Assembly: GCF_023541015.1 (NCBI RefSeq)
Contig: NZ_JALNPR010000002.1
Coordinates: 434,001 to 498,000, forward strand
Length of the DNA stretch: 64,000 nt
Direction of reading: 5' to 3'
DNA from: Marivivens donghaensis
Lineage (GTDB): Bacteria > Pseudomonadota > Alphaproteobacteria > Rhodobacterales > Rhodobacteraceae
Part shown: positions 22,945-32,159 of the stretch, piece after piece
How positions within the stretch are numbered: the first letter of the stretch is position 1
Layout: each line of letters opens with the position of its first letter
Program-made: the position numbers and the translations under genes
Notes under the pieces: generated by a model
What the model saw: only the letters and a program-made list of their open reading frames with translations
The model's database searches: none
What the model was told of the DNA's origin: nothing

Positions 22945-25251
22945 TTAGGTAAAGCGGTTGTCACGCGGGAAGCCGCGCGGTGCCATTCGACCAGACCCCG
23001 CCCGTTTGCCGAGCCACTCGGCAAGATCAGGTTCGGTGCGGGTACGGCCTGCTGGATCGAGCCACGATAGCCCTTCGGCCAGCGTAAATGTCGTCGCATC
23101 CGACAAACCACCGTCTTTGTATTTCTGCAGTCGAACGCCTTTACCGCGGCCCATTTCAGGCAGTTCATCAATCGCAAAGACGAGAACCTTACGGTTTTCA
23201 CCGACAACGGCGACGTGATCGCCCGCGACTGGCTTCACGACCTTCAGCACAACGCCGTCTTTGACGTTCAGCACTTGTTTACCTGCACGGGTCTGCGCGA
23301 TCACATCGTCCTCTGCGACGACAAAACCATCACCATCCGACGAGGCAACAAGGAGCTTACGCCCTGCCTTAGCCGTAAAGATGTCGACGATTTCGGCTTC
23401 GTTGGGGAGATCGATAATCAGGCGAACAGGTTCGCCCATACCGCGACCACCAGGTAGGTTCGCGCCGAGAACAGTAAAGAAGCGGCCATTCGACCCAGCC
23501 ACGATCAACTTATCGGTCGTCTCCGCATGGAATGCAAAACGCGCCTCATCACCGTCTTTGAACTTGAATTCGGAATCGAGGGCCTGATGCCCCTTCATCG
23601 CGCGGATCCAGCCCATTTTCGAACAAATCACCGTAATCGGTTCCCGTTCGATCATAGCTTCCATCGGCACGTCTTCGACCATTCCGGCTTCGGCAAAGGT
23701 CGTCAGACGCTGACCGCGTGGAGCGCTATTGCCGAACTGTTTGCGGGTTTCACGCAGTTGTTCGGAAATCTTCGCCCACTGTTTATCTTCGTCGCCCAAC
23801 AGCTCGGCAAGCTCTTCGCGCTCTGCCAACAGCGCATCACGTTCGCGGACCAGTTCCATCTCTTCGAGACGGCGCAAGCTGCGCAGACGCATGTTGAGGA
23901 TGGCTTCGGCCTGAACCTCAGTGAGTTCGCCGCTTTTAGACGGCAGAGGCGATACGTAGTCCTTTTCAGAGGTCGCACGCACTCGCTTGGTCGACCAATC
24001 CTCGCCCATCAAAGCGGCTTTGGGATCGTTGTCGTAACGAATAATGTCGATCACGCGATCAAGGTTGAGGAAGGCAATGATCAAGCCTTTCAACACCTCT
24101 AAACGGTGGTCGATTTTATCCATGCGGTGCTGACTACGACGCTGCAGAACGTCGCGACGGTGGTCGAGGAACGCCCGCAGGACTTCCTTCATCGAACACA
24201 CCTTAGGCGTCAGCCCGTCGATCAGCACGTTCATGTTCATGCTAAACCGAACCTCTAGGTCCGAATTGCGGAACAGCATGCCCATCATCACTTCGGGATC
24301 GACGGTCTTTGCGCGCGGCTCGAGCACGATGCGAACGTCATCCGCGGATTCGTCACGCACATCAGCGAGCAGCGGCACCTTTTTGGTCTGAATGACCTCG
24401 GCCAGCTTTTCGATCAGCTTGGACTTCTGAACCTGATACGGGATTTCCGTGACAACGATTTGCCACATCCCACGACCTAGGTCCTCAATCTCGTACTTCG
24501 CACGCAGACGGATCGAGCCGCGGCCCGTGCGGTAGGATTCAGCGATGCTCTCACGGGTCTCAACGATCACGCCACCTGTCGGGAAATCTGGACCCGGAAC
24601 GTAATTGAGCAGCGTTTCATCCCGCGCATCTGGCGCTTTGATCAGATGCAGACACGCGTCAATCAATTCGTGGATGTTGTGCGGCGGGATGTTCGTCGCC
24701 ATACCAACCGCAATGCCCGACGACCCGTTTGCCAACAGGTTCGGGAACGCCGCAGGTAGAACAATCGGCTCTTCGAGCGTGCCGTCATAGTTCGGACGAA
24801 AATCGACAGCATTTTCATTCAAACCATCGAGCAGCGCTTCAGCAGCAGCGGTCATCCGCGCTTCGGTATATCGGCTCGCCGCTGGGTTATCGCCGTCGAT
24901 GTTACCAAAGTTACCCTGACCATCCACGAGCGGGTAACGGACGTTAAAGTCCTGCGCCAAACGCGCCATCGCATCGTAAATCGCCATATCGCCGTGCGGG
25001 TGATAGTTCCCCATCACGTCACCGCTGATCTTAGCAGACTTACGGAAACCGCCTGTCGACGACAGTTTCAGTTCGCGCATCGCAAAAAGGATTCGGCGGT
25101 GAACAGGCTTTAGACCATCACGCGCATCGGGCAACGCACGGTGCATAATCGTGGACAGTGCGTATGTCAGGTACCGTTCACCAATTGCGCGGCGAAGGGT
25201 TTCCTTATGCTCGGTAAAGCCGATTTCGGTGTTGTCTGTGCTGTCGGTCAT
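22945..25251 (-). CDS. parC: DNA topoisomerase IV subunit A
   Basis: A 768-residue ParC, the DNA-cutting subunit of topoisomerase IV, which decatenates sister chromosomes. The breakage-reunion domain shows RALPDARDGLKPVHRRILFA near residue 40 and the active-site Tyr in AASRYTEARMT near residue 130. The C-terminal beta-pinwheel is short and lacks a clear GyrA box, and the VIVETRE region fits ParC. Length favours ParC over GyrA. Confidence 0.93.
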   Translation of the reverse strand: MTDSTDNTEIGFTEHKETLRRAIGERYLTYALSTIMHRALPDARDGLKPVHRRILFAMRELKLSSTGGFRKSAKISGDVMGNYHPHGDMAIYDAMARLAQDFNVRYPLVDGQGNFGNIDGDNPAASRYTEARMTAAAEALLDGLNENAVDFRPNYDGTLEEPIVLPAAFPNLLANGSSGIAVGMATNIPPHNIHELIDACLHLIKAPDARDETLLNYVPGPDFPTGGVIVETRESIAESYRTGRGSIRLRAKYEIEDLGRGMWQIVVTEIPYQVQKSKLIEKLAEVIQTKKVPLLADVRDESADDVRIVLEPRAKTVDPEVMMGMLFRNSDLEVRFSMNMNVLIDGLTPKVCSMKEVLRAFLDHRRDVLQRRSQHRMDKIDHRLEVLKGLIIAFLNLDRVIDIIRYDNDPKAALMGEDWSTKRVRATSEKDYVSPLPSKSGELTEVQAEAILNMRLRSLRRLEEMELVRERDALLAEREELAELLGDEDKQWAKISEQLRETRKQFGNSAPRGQRLTTFAEAGMVEDVPMEAMIEREPITVICSKMGWIRAMKGHQALDSEFKFKDGDEARFAFHAETTDKLIVAGSNGRFFTVLGANLPGGRGMGEPVRLIIDLPNEAEIVDIFTAKAGRKLLVASSDGDGFVVAEDDVIAQTRAGKQVLNVKDGVVLKVVKPVAGDHVAVVGENRKVLVFAIDELPEMGRGKGVRLQKYKDGGLSDATTFTLAEGLSWLDPAGRTRTEPDLAEWLGKRAGSGRMAPRGFPRDNRFT

Positions 25252-25423
25252 ACATGTTGTCTAACGGCTGGTCTTTTCTGTTTCCAGCGCGATTTGCGCC
25301 AAAGTCATTTTCGACCATTTTACAACACTTTCAGAGACCGCTCATTCTCTGGTTTTCAATCGTGACGCTATGCGCGAAAAGTGATACACTAATCATGTTA
25401 CGGTTGTGTTGGGGGATGTTTCC

Positions 25424-25864
25424 GTGCGTATTTTTTTGACTGCCAGTTTTCTATTTTTAGGTCTCGCGTTTTATGAATTGTCAGGCGGGGCCGATTTCGA
25501 AGCCGAAGTGCGGCCCGAACGTAGTCGCGCAGCGATTATTGACGTAACTCGCGATTCAGCTGATCTGCCAGACGGCTTTGCCTCTAGCACCGTTTTGGTG
25601 TCATTCGATCAGACCGAAGTGGCCGAGATTGCCGAGCCTACCCCAGTTCCAGAGGTTATCTTTGACGTCAAAACCGTCGCTGGCGCAGGGGTGAACATGC
25701 GGACCGGCCCGGGCACCAGCTATGGCATTTCGGCTAGGCTAGATCGCGGCACCGAGGTTGAGGTTCTCGAAACCCTCAGCAACGGTTGGGCACATTTGCG
25801 CGTTATCGAGACGGGGCGCGTTGGTTGGATGGCTGCACGCTTTCTTGATGCAAACGACACTTGA
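25424..25864 (+). CDS. SH3-domain exported protein
   Basis: About 146 residues. The GTG at 25424 is chosen because GGGGGA precedes it; another GTG six codons earlier is possible. The N terminus VRIFLTASFLFLGLAFYEL is a signal sequence or membrane anchor. A bacterial SH3 domain (SH3b) fills the C-terminal half: GVNMRTGPGTSYGISARLDR ... NGWAHLRVIETGRVGWMAAR. SH3b domains often bind cell wall peptides, so a periplasmic envelope role is likely. It is divergent from parC and followed 30 nt later by the SDR gene. Confidence 0.75.
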   Translation: MRIFLTASFLFLGLAFYELSGGADFEAEVRPERSRAAIIDVTRDSADLPDGFASSTVLVSFDQTEVAEIAEPTPVPEVIFDVKTVAGAGVNMRTGPGTSYGISARLDRGTEVEVLETLSNGWAHLRVIETGRVGWMAARFLDANDT

Positions 25865-25894
25865 GATCGGCGCGACATCCAGCGACAAGTCGGT

Positions 25895-26722
25895 ATGACA
25901 AAGAAAACCATTCTCATCACCGGCTGCTCTTCTGGAATTGGCTACGACGCGGCACATGGCCTTCGTGAAGCGGGCTGGCGTGTATTTGCAAGCTGCCGCA
26001 AGGCCGAAGACTGTGAACGTCTCAAAGCGCAAGGCTTTGACGCGCCGCAGATCGACCTTGCCGATCCAGAATCGATCCGCAGAGGTCTAGCCGAAGTTCT
26101 CGCCACGACAGGTGGCACACTGGACGCGCTTTACAACAACGCTGCCTTTGCTTGTCCTGGCGCCGTTGAGGATCTGCCCGCCGGTGCATTGCGTGAAATT
26201 TTCGAAACGAACCTTTTTGGCACCCATGACCTAACCCGCGAAGTGATCAAGGTCATGCGCGCCCAAGGCCACGGACGCATCATCAACTGTTCTTCGGTAC
26301 TCGGCCTCGTCGGACTTAGCTGGCGAGGTGCCTACGTCTCGACCAAATTCGCGTTGGAAGGATTAACCGACGTGCTGCGCATCGAAATGCGCGACACGCC
26401 GATCAAAGTCATCCTGATCGAACCCGGTCCGATCACGTCCAAGATCAGAGAAAATGCCATTCCGCATTTCGAAAAATGGATTGATACAGCAAACTCTGCA
26501 CGCGCAGCCCAGTACGAAACGCTAAAGTCGCGCCTCTATGAGGACACTGGTCCCGACAACTTCGAATTGCCCGCTTCAGCCGTAACGCAAAAAATCTTGC
26601 ATGCGCTGACCGCAGCCAACCCAAAGCCGCGCTATTACGTCACAACACCGACCTATCTTATGGGGTCTCTCAGACGGTTACTGCCCACGCGCCTTCTGGA
26701 TTGGGTGATCGCAAAAGGCTGA
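25895..26722 (+). CDS. SDR-family oxidoreductase
   Basis: A 275-residue short-chain dehydrogenase/reductase. The NAD(P)-binding TGCSSGIG motif is at residues 9-16, the structural NNAA near residue 86, the catalytic Ser in NCSSVLG and the catalytic YVSTK near residue 149. The Arg in ASCRKAED after the second strand suggests NADP(H). The C terminus is extended and basic-hydrophobic (TPTYLMGSLRRLLPTRLLDW), as in SDRs resembling 17-beta-hydroxysteroid or retinol dehydrogenases. Substrate is not predictable. Confidence 0.85.
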   Translation: MTKKTILITGCSSGIGYDAAHGLREAGWRVFASCRKAEDCERLKAQGFDAPQIDLADPESIRRGLAEVLATTGGTLDALYNNAAFACPGAVEDLPAGALREIFETNLFGTHDLTREVIKVMRAQGHGRIINCSSVLGLVGLSWRGAYVSTKFALEGLTDVLRIEMRDTPIKVILIEPGPITSKIRENAIPHFEKWIDTANSARAAQYETLKSRLYEDTGPDNFELPASAVTQKILHALTAANPKPRYYVTTPTYLMGSLRRLLPTRLLDWVIAKG

Positions 26723-26782
26723 AACCCTTTTCTTTCCAACCTTGCGTGATACATCGGTATCAAATCACAGAGGGAGCCCGTT

Positions 26783-26980
26783 ATGTTCAACGAGCCATTT
26801 AAATTCATCGTCCTGATTGCGGTTGTGGCCGTAGCCCTCATTTTGATGTGGGGCCTCGGGACCTTTGGCGTTGGCAAAGCGGACTCTGGCAAGCAATCGA
26901 ACAAGATCATGCGATATCGCATCTACGCGCAGGCCGTTGCGGTCGCTTTGATTGCTGCAATTTTTTACCTGCGCAAATAA
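26783..26980 (+). CDS. HIG1-type small membrane protein
   Basis: A 65-residue protein with two membrane spans (FIVLIAVVAVALILMWGLGT and IYAQAVAVALIAAIFYL) joined by a loop with SNKIMRYRIYAQ. The MRxR...Q motif is that of HIG1/RCF1-type proteins, which associate with cytochrome oxidase supercomplexes in mitochondria and alphaproteobacteria. GAGGGAG precedes the ATG. It is 12 nt upstream of the cobalamin adenosyltransferase gene, a frequent pairing in Rhodobacterales. A perfect inverted repeat lies 21 nt upstream. Confidence 0.75.
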   Translation: MFNEPFKFIVLIAVVAVALILMWGLGTFGVGKADSGKQSNKIMRYRIYAQAVAVALIAAIFYLRK

Positions 26981-26992
26981 CAGGGGTTCAGA

Positions 26993-27565
26993 ATGGTCGT
27001 TCTCAACAAAATCTACACTAAAACTGGCGATGCGGGTGAAACTGCTCTCGGTAACGGTAGCCGCGTGGCCAAACACTCTGCCCGCGTTACGGCCTACGGA
27101 ACTGTGGATGAATTGAATGCGACCGTGGGTATGGCCCGCCTGCATGCAAGCGCCGAGATCGCGGCGCAGCTTTCAGCAATCCAGAACGACCTGTTTGACC
27201 TTGGTGCAGACCTGTGCCGCCCTGACATGGAAAAAGACGCAGACGCGCCCTACCCTGTGTTGCGCATGGTCGAGAGCCAAGTTGATCGCCTTGAGGCCGA
27301 GATTGACGCCATGAACGCGCAACTCGAACCGCTCCGCAGCTTTATTCTGCCAGGTGGATCGGCCCTGTCGGCCCATTTGCACCTGTGCCGCACCGTTGCC
27401 CGCCGCGCTGAACGTCTTTCGGTCGAATTGGCCAGCATGGAATCCGTCAATGATATTGGCGTGAAATACTTGAACCGTCTGTCTGACTGGTTCTTTGTTG
27501 CCGCTCGCATGGCCAATGACGCGGGCAAATCCGACGTTCTTTGGGTGCCTGGCGCGAACCGTTGA
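26993..27565 (+). CDS. PduO-type cob(I)alamin adenosyltransferase
   Basis: A 190-residue ATP:cob(I)alamin adenosyltransferase, which makes adenosylcobalamin. The N-terminal ATP-binding motif is KIYTKTGDAGETALGNGSRV, followed by RVTAYGTVDELNATVG with conserved residues of the active site, and the C-terminal NRLSDWFFVAARMAN is typical. Its coenzyme is required by ethylmalonyl-CoA mutase (62254 onward), linking it to the acetyl-CoA assimilation genes here. A weak hairpin TGATTC/GAATCA lies after the stop; the remaining 245-nt gap to etfB holds no gene. Confidence 0.93.
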   Translation: MVVLNKIYTKTGDAGETALGNGSRVAKHSARVTAYGTVDELNATVGMARLHASAEIAAQLSAIQNDLFDLGADLCRPDMEKDADAPYPVLRMVESQVDRLEAEIDAMNAQLEPLRSFILPGGSALSAHLHLCRTVARRAERLSVELASMESVNDIGVKYLNRLSDWFFVAARMANDAGKSDVLWVPGANR

Positions 27566-27810
27566 TCGCCTGATTCCAGCAGAATCAGTCGCCCAGCCAA
27601 ACTCTACGACCAATTGCTAATGCCGCGGCGCAACATAGTTGCGTCGCTAACAGTCCTATTATCATGAGCTATACGCATTGAACCGATGCAAAACGTGGCG
27701 TCTTAGCGTCTTGCCGCGTCGATTTTGCACTGTTTTCCATGTTCTGCGCTTGCTAACAACCTACCGAGAGTGTCCCTTGAGTGGCACATTTAAAAGGGAG
27801 ATTACCGCCG

Positions 27811-28569
27811 ATGAAGGTCCTCGTGCCTGTTAAGCGCGTGATTGACTACAACGTGAAAGTTCGCGTGAAAGCGGACGGCACGGGAGTTGATCTTGCGAAC
27901 GTAAAAATGTCGATGAACCCGTTCGACGAGATTGCTGTTGAAGAAGCGATCCGTCTGAAAGAAGCAGGCAAAGCTGACGAGATCGTCGTTGTTTCGATCG
28001 GCGTGAAGCAAGCGCAGGAAACTCTGCGGACTGCTCTGGCGATGGGTGCTGACCGCGCAATTCTTGTGACCGCTGCGGACGACGTTCACACGGACATCGA
28101 ACCTCTCGCTGTTGCGAAGATCCTCGCCGCTGTTGCGAAAGAGGAAAATCCGGGCCTGATCATCGCGGGCAAACAAGCGATCGACAACGACATGAACGCA
28201 ACTGGCCAGATGTTGGCAGCGCTCTTGGGTTGGTCGCAGGCGACCTTTGCGTCGGAAGTTGCTGTTGATGGCGACACCGCAACGGTTACCCGCGAAGTCG
28301 ACGGTGGTCTGCAGACCGTTAAGGTTAAAATGCCTGCCGTTATCACCGCTGACCTTCGCCTGAACGAACCGCGTTATGCGTCGCTGCCGAACATCATGAA
28401 GGCGAAGAAAAAGCCTCTCGATGAGAAAACCGCAGCAGACTACGGCGTAGACGTGTCTCCGCGCCTGACCGTTGTCAAAACCTCCGAGCCGCCGGTTCGT
28501 CAGGCTGGCATCAAGGTTGGTTCGGTTGACGAACTGGTATCGAAACTCAAAGAAGCGGGGGCACTCTAA
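27811..28569 (+). CDS. etfB: Electron transfer flavoprotein beta subunit
   Basis: A 252-residue EtfB. The ATG at 27811 ([20 protein letters not shown]) is the family start with GGGAG upstream; an in-frame upstream extension is rejected. The AMP-binding region shows [20 protein letters not shown] and the C-terminal recognition segment [20 protein letters not shown], which contacts partner dehydrogenases. It overlaps etfA by one base (TAATG). ETF accepts electrons from acyl-CoA dehydrogenases, including the methylsuccinyl-CoA dehydrogenase encoded nearby, and passes them to ETF:quinone oxidoreductase. Confidence 0.97.
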   Translation: MKVLVPVKRVIDYNVKVRVKADGTGVDLANVKMSMNPFDEIAVEEAIRLKEAGKADEIVVVSIGVKQAQETLRTALAMGADRAILVTAADDVHTDIEPLAVAKILAAVAKEENPGLIIAGKQAIDNDMNATGQMLAALLGWSQATFASEVAVDGDTATVTREVDGGLQTVKVKMPAVITADLRLNEPRYASLPNIMKAKKKPLDEKTAADYGVDVSPRLTVVKTSEPPVRQAGIKVGSVDELVSKLKEAGAL

Positions 28570-29495
28570 TGGCTGTTCTTCTTCTCGCAGACGTTGCGAA
28601 CGGCCAACTGGCCAAAGACGCAGTATCCAAGACCGTTTCCGCGGTTGCGGCGCTGGGTGATGTGCATGTTCTCGTTGCTGGCGAAGGCGGTGACGCTGCT
28701 GCTGCCGAGGCTGCGACTATTGCAGGCGTGGCAAAGGTTATCTTTGCTGGCGATCACGGTTTTTGCCACCTGCTGGCCGAACCGACCGCTGACCTGATCG
28801 TGTCGATGGCTGGCGCATACTGCCACATCGCAGCGCCTTCGGCGTCGGATGCGAAAAACATCCTGCCGCGCGTTGCAGCCCTGCTCGACGTGATGATCCT
28901 GTCGGACGTGACCGCTATTGTTGACGGCGACACATTCGAACGCCCGATCTACGCAGGCAACGCGATTCAGACCGTGAAATCGGCTGACAGCGTGAAGGTC
29001 ATGACCATCCGCACCACCTCGTTCGAGGCAGCGGCTGATGGCAACTCCGCACCTGTTGAAGCACTGGGCACTGCGGCCTCCACCGGCCTGTCGGAATGGG
29101 TTGAAGACAAAGTTGCAGCAAGCGACCGTCCGGAACTCACCTCGGCTAAGATCGTCGTATCGGGCGGCCGCGGCGTTGGCTCCGAAGAGGACTTCAAAAT
29201 CATCGAAGCTCTCGCAGACAAACTGGGCGCAGCTGTTGGCGCATCGCGCGCAGCGGTTGACTCTGGCTTTGCACCGAACGACTGGCAGGTTGGTCAGACT
29301 GGTAAAGTTGTGGCTCCTGAAGTTTACATCGCTTGCGGTATCTCGGGTGCGATCCAGCACCTTGCTGGTATGAAGGACTCGAAGATCATCGTCGCGATCA
29401 ACAAAGACGAAGAAGCCCCGATCTTCCAAGTCGCAGACTTCGGCCTCGTCGCCGACCTCTTCGACGCCGTGCCAGAACTGACTGGGAAAGTCTGA
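28569..29495 (+). CDS. etfA: Electron transfer flavoprotein alpha subunit
   Basis: A 308-residue EtfA. The C-terminal FAD domain has the expected motifs: [51 protein letters not shown] and [20 protein letters not shown]. Start codon overlaps the etfB stop, so the subunits are translated in step. A strong terminator follows at 29524-29550. Confidence 0.97.
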   Translation: MAVLLLADVANGQLAKDAVSKTVSAVAALGDVHVLVAGEGGDAAAAEAATIAGVAKVIFAGDHGFCHLLAEPTADLIVSMAGAYCHIAAPSASDAKNILPRVAALLDVMILSDVTAIVDGDTFERPIYAGNAIQTVKSADSVKVMTIRTTSFEAAADGNSAPVEALGTAASTGLSEWVEDKVAASDRPELTSAKIVVSGGRGVGSEEDFKIIEALADKLGAAVGASRAAVDSGFAPNDWQVGQTGKVVAPEVYIACGISGAIQHLAGMKDSKIIVAINKDEEAPIFQVADFGLVADLFDAVPELTGKV

Positions 29496-29523
29496 TCCTT
29501 CGGGACAAATGACGTAAGAACAG

Positions 29524-29550
29524 AACCCGCGCTTTTAGCGCGGGTTTTTT
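29524..29550 (+). terminator. etfBA terminator
   Basis: AACCCGCGC-TTTTA-GCGCGGGTT followed by a T-run: a perfect 9-bp stem. It ends at the stop of the converging DUF6473 gene. Confidence 0.9.
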
Positions 29551-30374
29551 CATGGCCGATTGATCAACGGAACAATCTTCTGAGCCGCAATCGCATGGGC
29601 CCTGACAGGAAGACGTTCAGCAGCGGCGGGCATCTCACCATCAGGCACAATCAGCCCAGCGCATCCGTCGGGAACCATGGGTTCAACCTCAACAATCCCT
29701 TTCACCAGCGGCCTCAACATTTGCACCATCGATCGCGTGATAAACATCGGGTCGCCGCGAAACGGGTCTGATCGCTGATACCAAGGGGTATTCGTGAGCG
29801 GCCGATCCGACCACCAGAGCAGCACCACACGCCGCCCGACCGTCGTCAACATTGTCCGCATCCGCGACAACCACGCCAATTCGAGCTCCGCTTGAATCGT
29901 TGCAAACCGTTTCGGTGATCGCAGGAACAGCGCGGACAGCATATGCCGCGTAAAACTATACTCGGTGAAATCGATATCAGGATAAAGCGCGCGCAACACG
30001 GTCGACGCCTCAATGAGGCGATCATTCCTGCGGGGGTGAACGCGGTAAAATCTGTTCGATAGGTTTTGAGCACCTGTAATTTGGATCACGGAAAGCTCAG
30101 CACGACGGCATAGCTCCATCATCGTGGGATCATTCAACTGAACGTCCACTGAACCGTTCGGAACCCCTAAGTTAACACAACTGCGCTTTGTTTCACGCTC
30201 GACCAAAACTGGAAGCGGCCTCTCGACATACTTCCCAAAGACATCCGTGCCGCCCACAAAAGTGATATACGGCTTGTCCGTCGGTCGCTTGGGCCCGCGA
30301 AACAGTAATCGCGACCCACCATACCTACACACAGCATAATCGAGGCCCGCTGCCTCCAGTTTTTCATGTCTCAT
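29550..30374 (-). CDS. DUF6473-family protein
   Basis: About 274 residues; start ATG at 30374 ([20 protein letters not shown]), although a GTG three codons upstream is possible and neither has an ideal ribosome binding site. It matches a Rhodobacterales family (DUF6473) by [20 protein letters not shown], the [16 protein letters not shown] segment and [20 protein letters not shown]. The GGT...G..V and NxG...SVD elements loosely resemble SGNH-like folds, but this is uncertain. No signal peptide. In relatives such genes occur near polysaccharide functions; here it stands alone between etfA and the hydroxybutyryl-CoA dehydrogenase gene. Confidence 0.65.
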   Translation of the reverse strand: MRHEKLEAAGLDYAVCRYGGSRLLFRGPKRPTDKPYITFVGGTDVFGKYVERPLPVLVERETKRSCVNLGVPNGSVDVQLNDPTMMELCRRAELSVIQITGAQNLSNRFYRVHPRRNDRLIEASTVLRALYPDIDFTEYSFTRHMLSALFLRSPKRFATIQAELELAWLSRMRTMLTTVGRRVVLLWWSDRPLTNTPWYQRSDPFRGDPMFITRSMVQMLRPLVKGIVEVEPMVPDGCAGLIVPDGEMPAAAERLPVRAHAIAAQKIVPLINRP

Positions 30375-30533
30375 GGCTCCCACCAGTTTTCACTCACCAC
30401 TGCTGAGAGTCGGCCCCAAACCTTGCCAAATGGATAAACTTGGGAATTAGAACAATGTTTAAGGAAACTGCCGCCTTGAACGTTTGCCCATTGCGGACAT
30501 ATGGTTCCCCAGAACAGATCAGAGGGCAAAGCC

Positions 30534-31409
30534 ATGGCGATTAACAAAGTAGGCGTTGTCGGCGCAGGACAGATGGGCAACGGCATTGCTCACGTGTTTG
30601 CGTTGGCCGGATACGATGTGATGATGACTGACATCAGCGCGGACGCCTTGGCCGCCGCCGTCGCATTGATCGACAAGAATATCACGCGCCAAGTGTCCAA
30701 AGGTGTCGTCACCGAGGAAGACAAAGCCGCTGCGATGGGCCGTATTTCGACGACGCAAACGCTTACCGATCTTGGACCTTGCGATCTGATCATCGAGGCC
30801 GCAACCGAACGCGAAACGGTCAAGCAGGCGATTTTCGACGAACTGCTCCCTCATATCACGCCGACAACGATCCTCGCATCAAACACGTCGTCCATTTCGA
30901 TCACGCGCCTCGCCAGCCGCACGGATCGACCCGAAAAATTCATCGGTTTCCACTTTATGAACCCAGTGCCCGTGATGCAGCTGGTTGAATTGATCCGTGG
31001 CATCGCAACCGATGACGAGACGTACCAACAATGTCAGGAAGTCGTTGAAAAACTCGGCAAAACCTCCGCAACGTCCGAAGATTTCCCTGCTTTCATCGTG
31101 AACCGCATCCTGATGCCGATGATCAACGAAGCCGTCTATTCCCTTTACGAAGGCGTCGGCAACGTGTCCTCCATCGACACATCGATGAAACTGGGCGCCA
31201 ACCACCCGATGGGCCCACTGGAGCTCGCCGATTTCATTGGCCTCGACACTTGTCTGGCGATCATGAACGTTCTGCACGAAGGCCTCGCGGACACGAAATA
31301 CCGCCCTTGCCCATTGCTGACCAAATACGTTGAAGCGGGTTGGCTGGGTCGCAAAACCAAGCGTGGTTTCTACGATTATCGCGGCGATAAGCCCGTTCCA
31401 ACCCGTTAA
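30534..31409 (+). CDS. 3-hydroxybutyryl-CoA dehydrogenase
   Basis: A 291-residue NAD(P)-dependent dehydrogenase that interconverts acetoacetyl-CoA and 3-hydroxybutyryl-CoA. The start MAINKVGVVGAGQMGNGIAH at 30534 gives the Rossmann GxGxxG directly after the start and has GAGGG upstream. The catalytic His lies in GFHFMNPVPVMQLVELIRG and the C-terminal helical domain has NRILMPMINEAVYSLYEGVG and GRKTKRGFYDY. It would supply the C4 acyl-CoA used by crotonyl-CoA carboxylase/reductase through crotonase, linking it to the ethylmalonyl-CoA genes. Confidence 0.94.
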   Translation: MAINKVGVVGAGQMGNGIAHVFALAGYDVMMTDISADALAAAVALIDKNITRQVSKGVVTEEDKAAAMGRISTTQTLTDLGPCDLIIEAATERETVKQAIFDELLPHITPTTILASNTSSISITRLASRTDRPEKFIGFHFMNPVPVMQLVELIRGIATDDETYQQCQEVVEKLGKTSATSEDFPAFIVNRILMPMINEAVYSLYEGVGNVSSIDTSMKLGANHPMGPLELADFIGLDTCLAIMNVLHEGLADTKYRPCPLLTKYVEAGWLGRKTKRGFYDYRGDKPVPTR

Positions 31410-31430
31410 TCACATGCGTTCGATCCCGCT

Positions 31431-32159
31431 ATGATCGAATGGCAGGACGAAGGCGCTCTTCTTGCTTCGCGCGTGCATGGCGAGACCTCGATGATTATCG
31501 AGGTTTTTACGCCGTCCAGAGGGCGTCACGCGGGCGTAGTGCGTGGAGGTGCAAGCCGCAAAATGGCGGCAACGCTTCAGCCCGGCTCGCAGGTTTCAGT
31601 GACATGGAAAGCCCGCCTCGACGATCACCTCGGTAGTTTTACGATTGAGCCACTGCGCAGTCGGTCGGCGCAGGTAATGTCAGACAGACTTGCCCTCAGC
31701 GGACTTGGGGCGGTTTGCGCCCTACTATGCCAATCCTTACCAGAGCGTGAGAAACATGAACCGCTCTATAACCGGACTGTGCAACTTCTTGATCTACTAG
31801 GTCAGAACGACGTTTGGCCGCTCGCTTACCTGCATTGGGAAATGTCACTCCTCGATGAGCTCGGCTACGGATTAGACCTTTCCGCATGCGCTGTGAGAGG
31901 CGTGAACGAGGACCTTTCCTATATTTCACCCAAATCTGGCCGAGCGGTAAGTAAAGAGGGCGCTGGGGAATGGGCGAACCGATTATTGCCCTTGGTGCCT
32001 GTGATGAAGGGCGAAGGCGATGCATCTGGCGGGGAAATCGCGCGCGCCCTCGGAACGACCGGATATTTCATCGAAAATCGGCTATTCGGAACGCAAACGA
32101 GCCGCGAAGTTCCCGCGGCTCGTCAGAGATTGATCGACGCGATAGCGCGTCTTGATTAG
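31431..32159 (+). CDS. recO: DNA repair protein RecO
   Basis: A 242-residue RecO, which loads RecA onto SSB-coated gaps with RecR. The N-terminal OB fold starts [20 protein letters not shown] with [10 protein letters not shown], and the C-terminal half has [20 protein letters not shown] followed by SGRAVS, a family marker. No Cys4 zinc site is seen, as is common in alphaproteobacteria. In many relatives recO sits behind era; here it is detached. Its stop overlaps the stop of the converging mcd gene. Confidence 0.93.
   Translation: MIEWQDEGALLASRVHGETSMIIEVFTPSRGRHAGVVRGGASRKMAATLQPGSQVSVTWKARLDDHLGSFTIEPLRSRSAQVMSDRLALSGLGAVCALLCQSLPEREKHEPLYNRTVQLLDLLGQNDVWPLAYLHWEMSLLDELGYGLDLSACAVRGVNEDLSYISPKSGRAVSKEGAGEWANRLLPLVPVMKGEGDASGGEIARALGTTGYFIENRLFGTQTSREVPAARQRLIDAIARLD

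Noticed and set aside
26745-26765. Possible FNR box before the HIG1-type gene
   Set aside because: The half-sites TGAT and ATCA are 8 nt apart instead of 4, so it does not fit TTGAT-N4-ATCAA.
32156-32159. Overlap of recO and mcd stop codons as a sign of frameshift
   Set aside because: Both proteins have normal C termini; convergent genes simply share TTAG.
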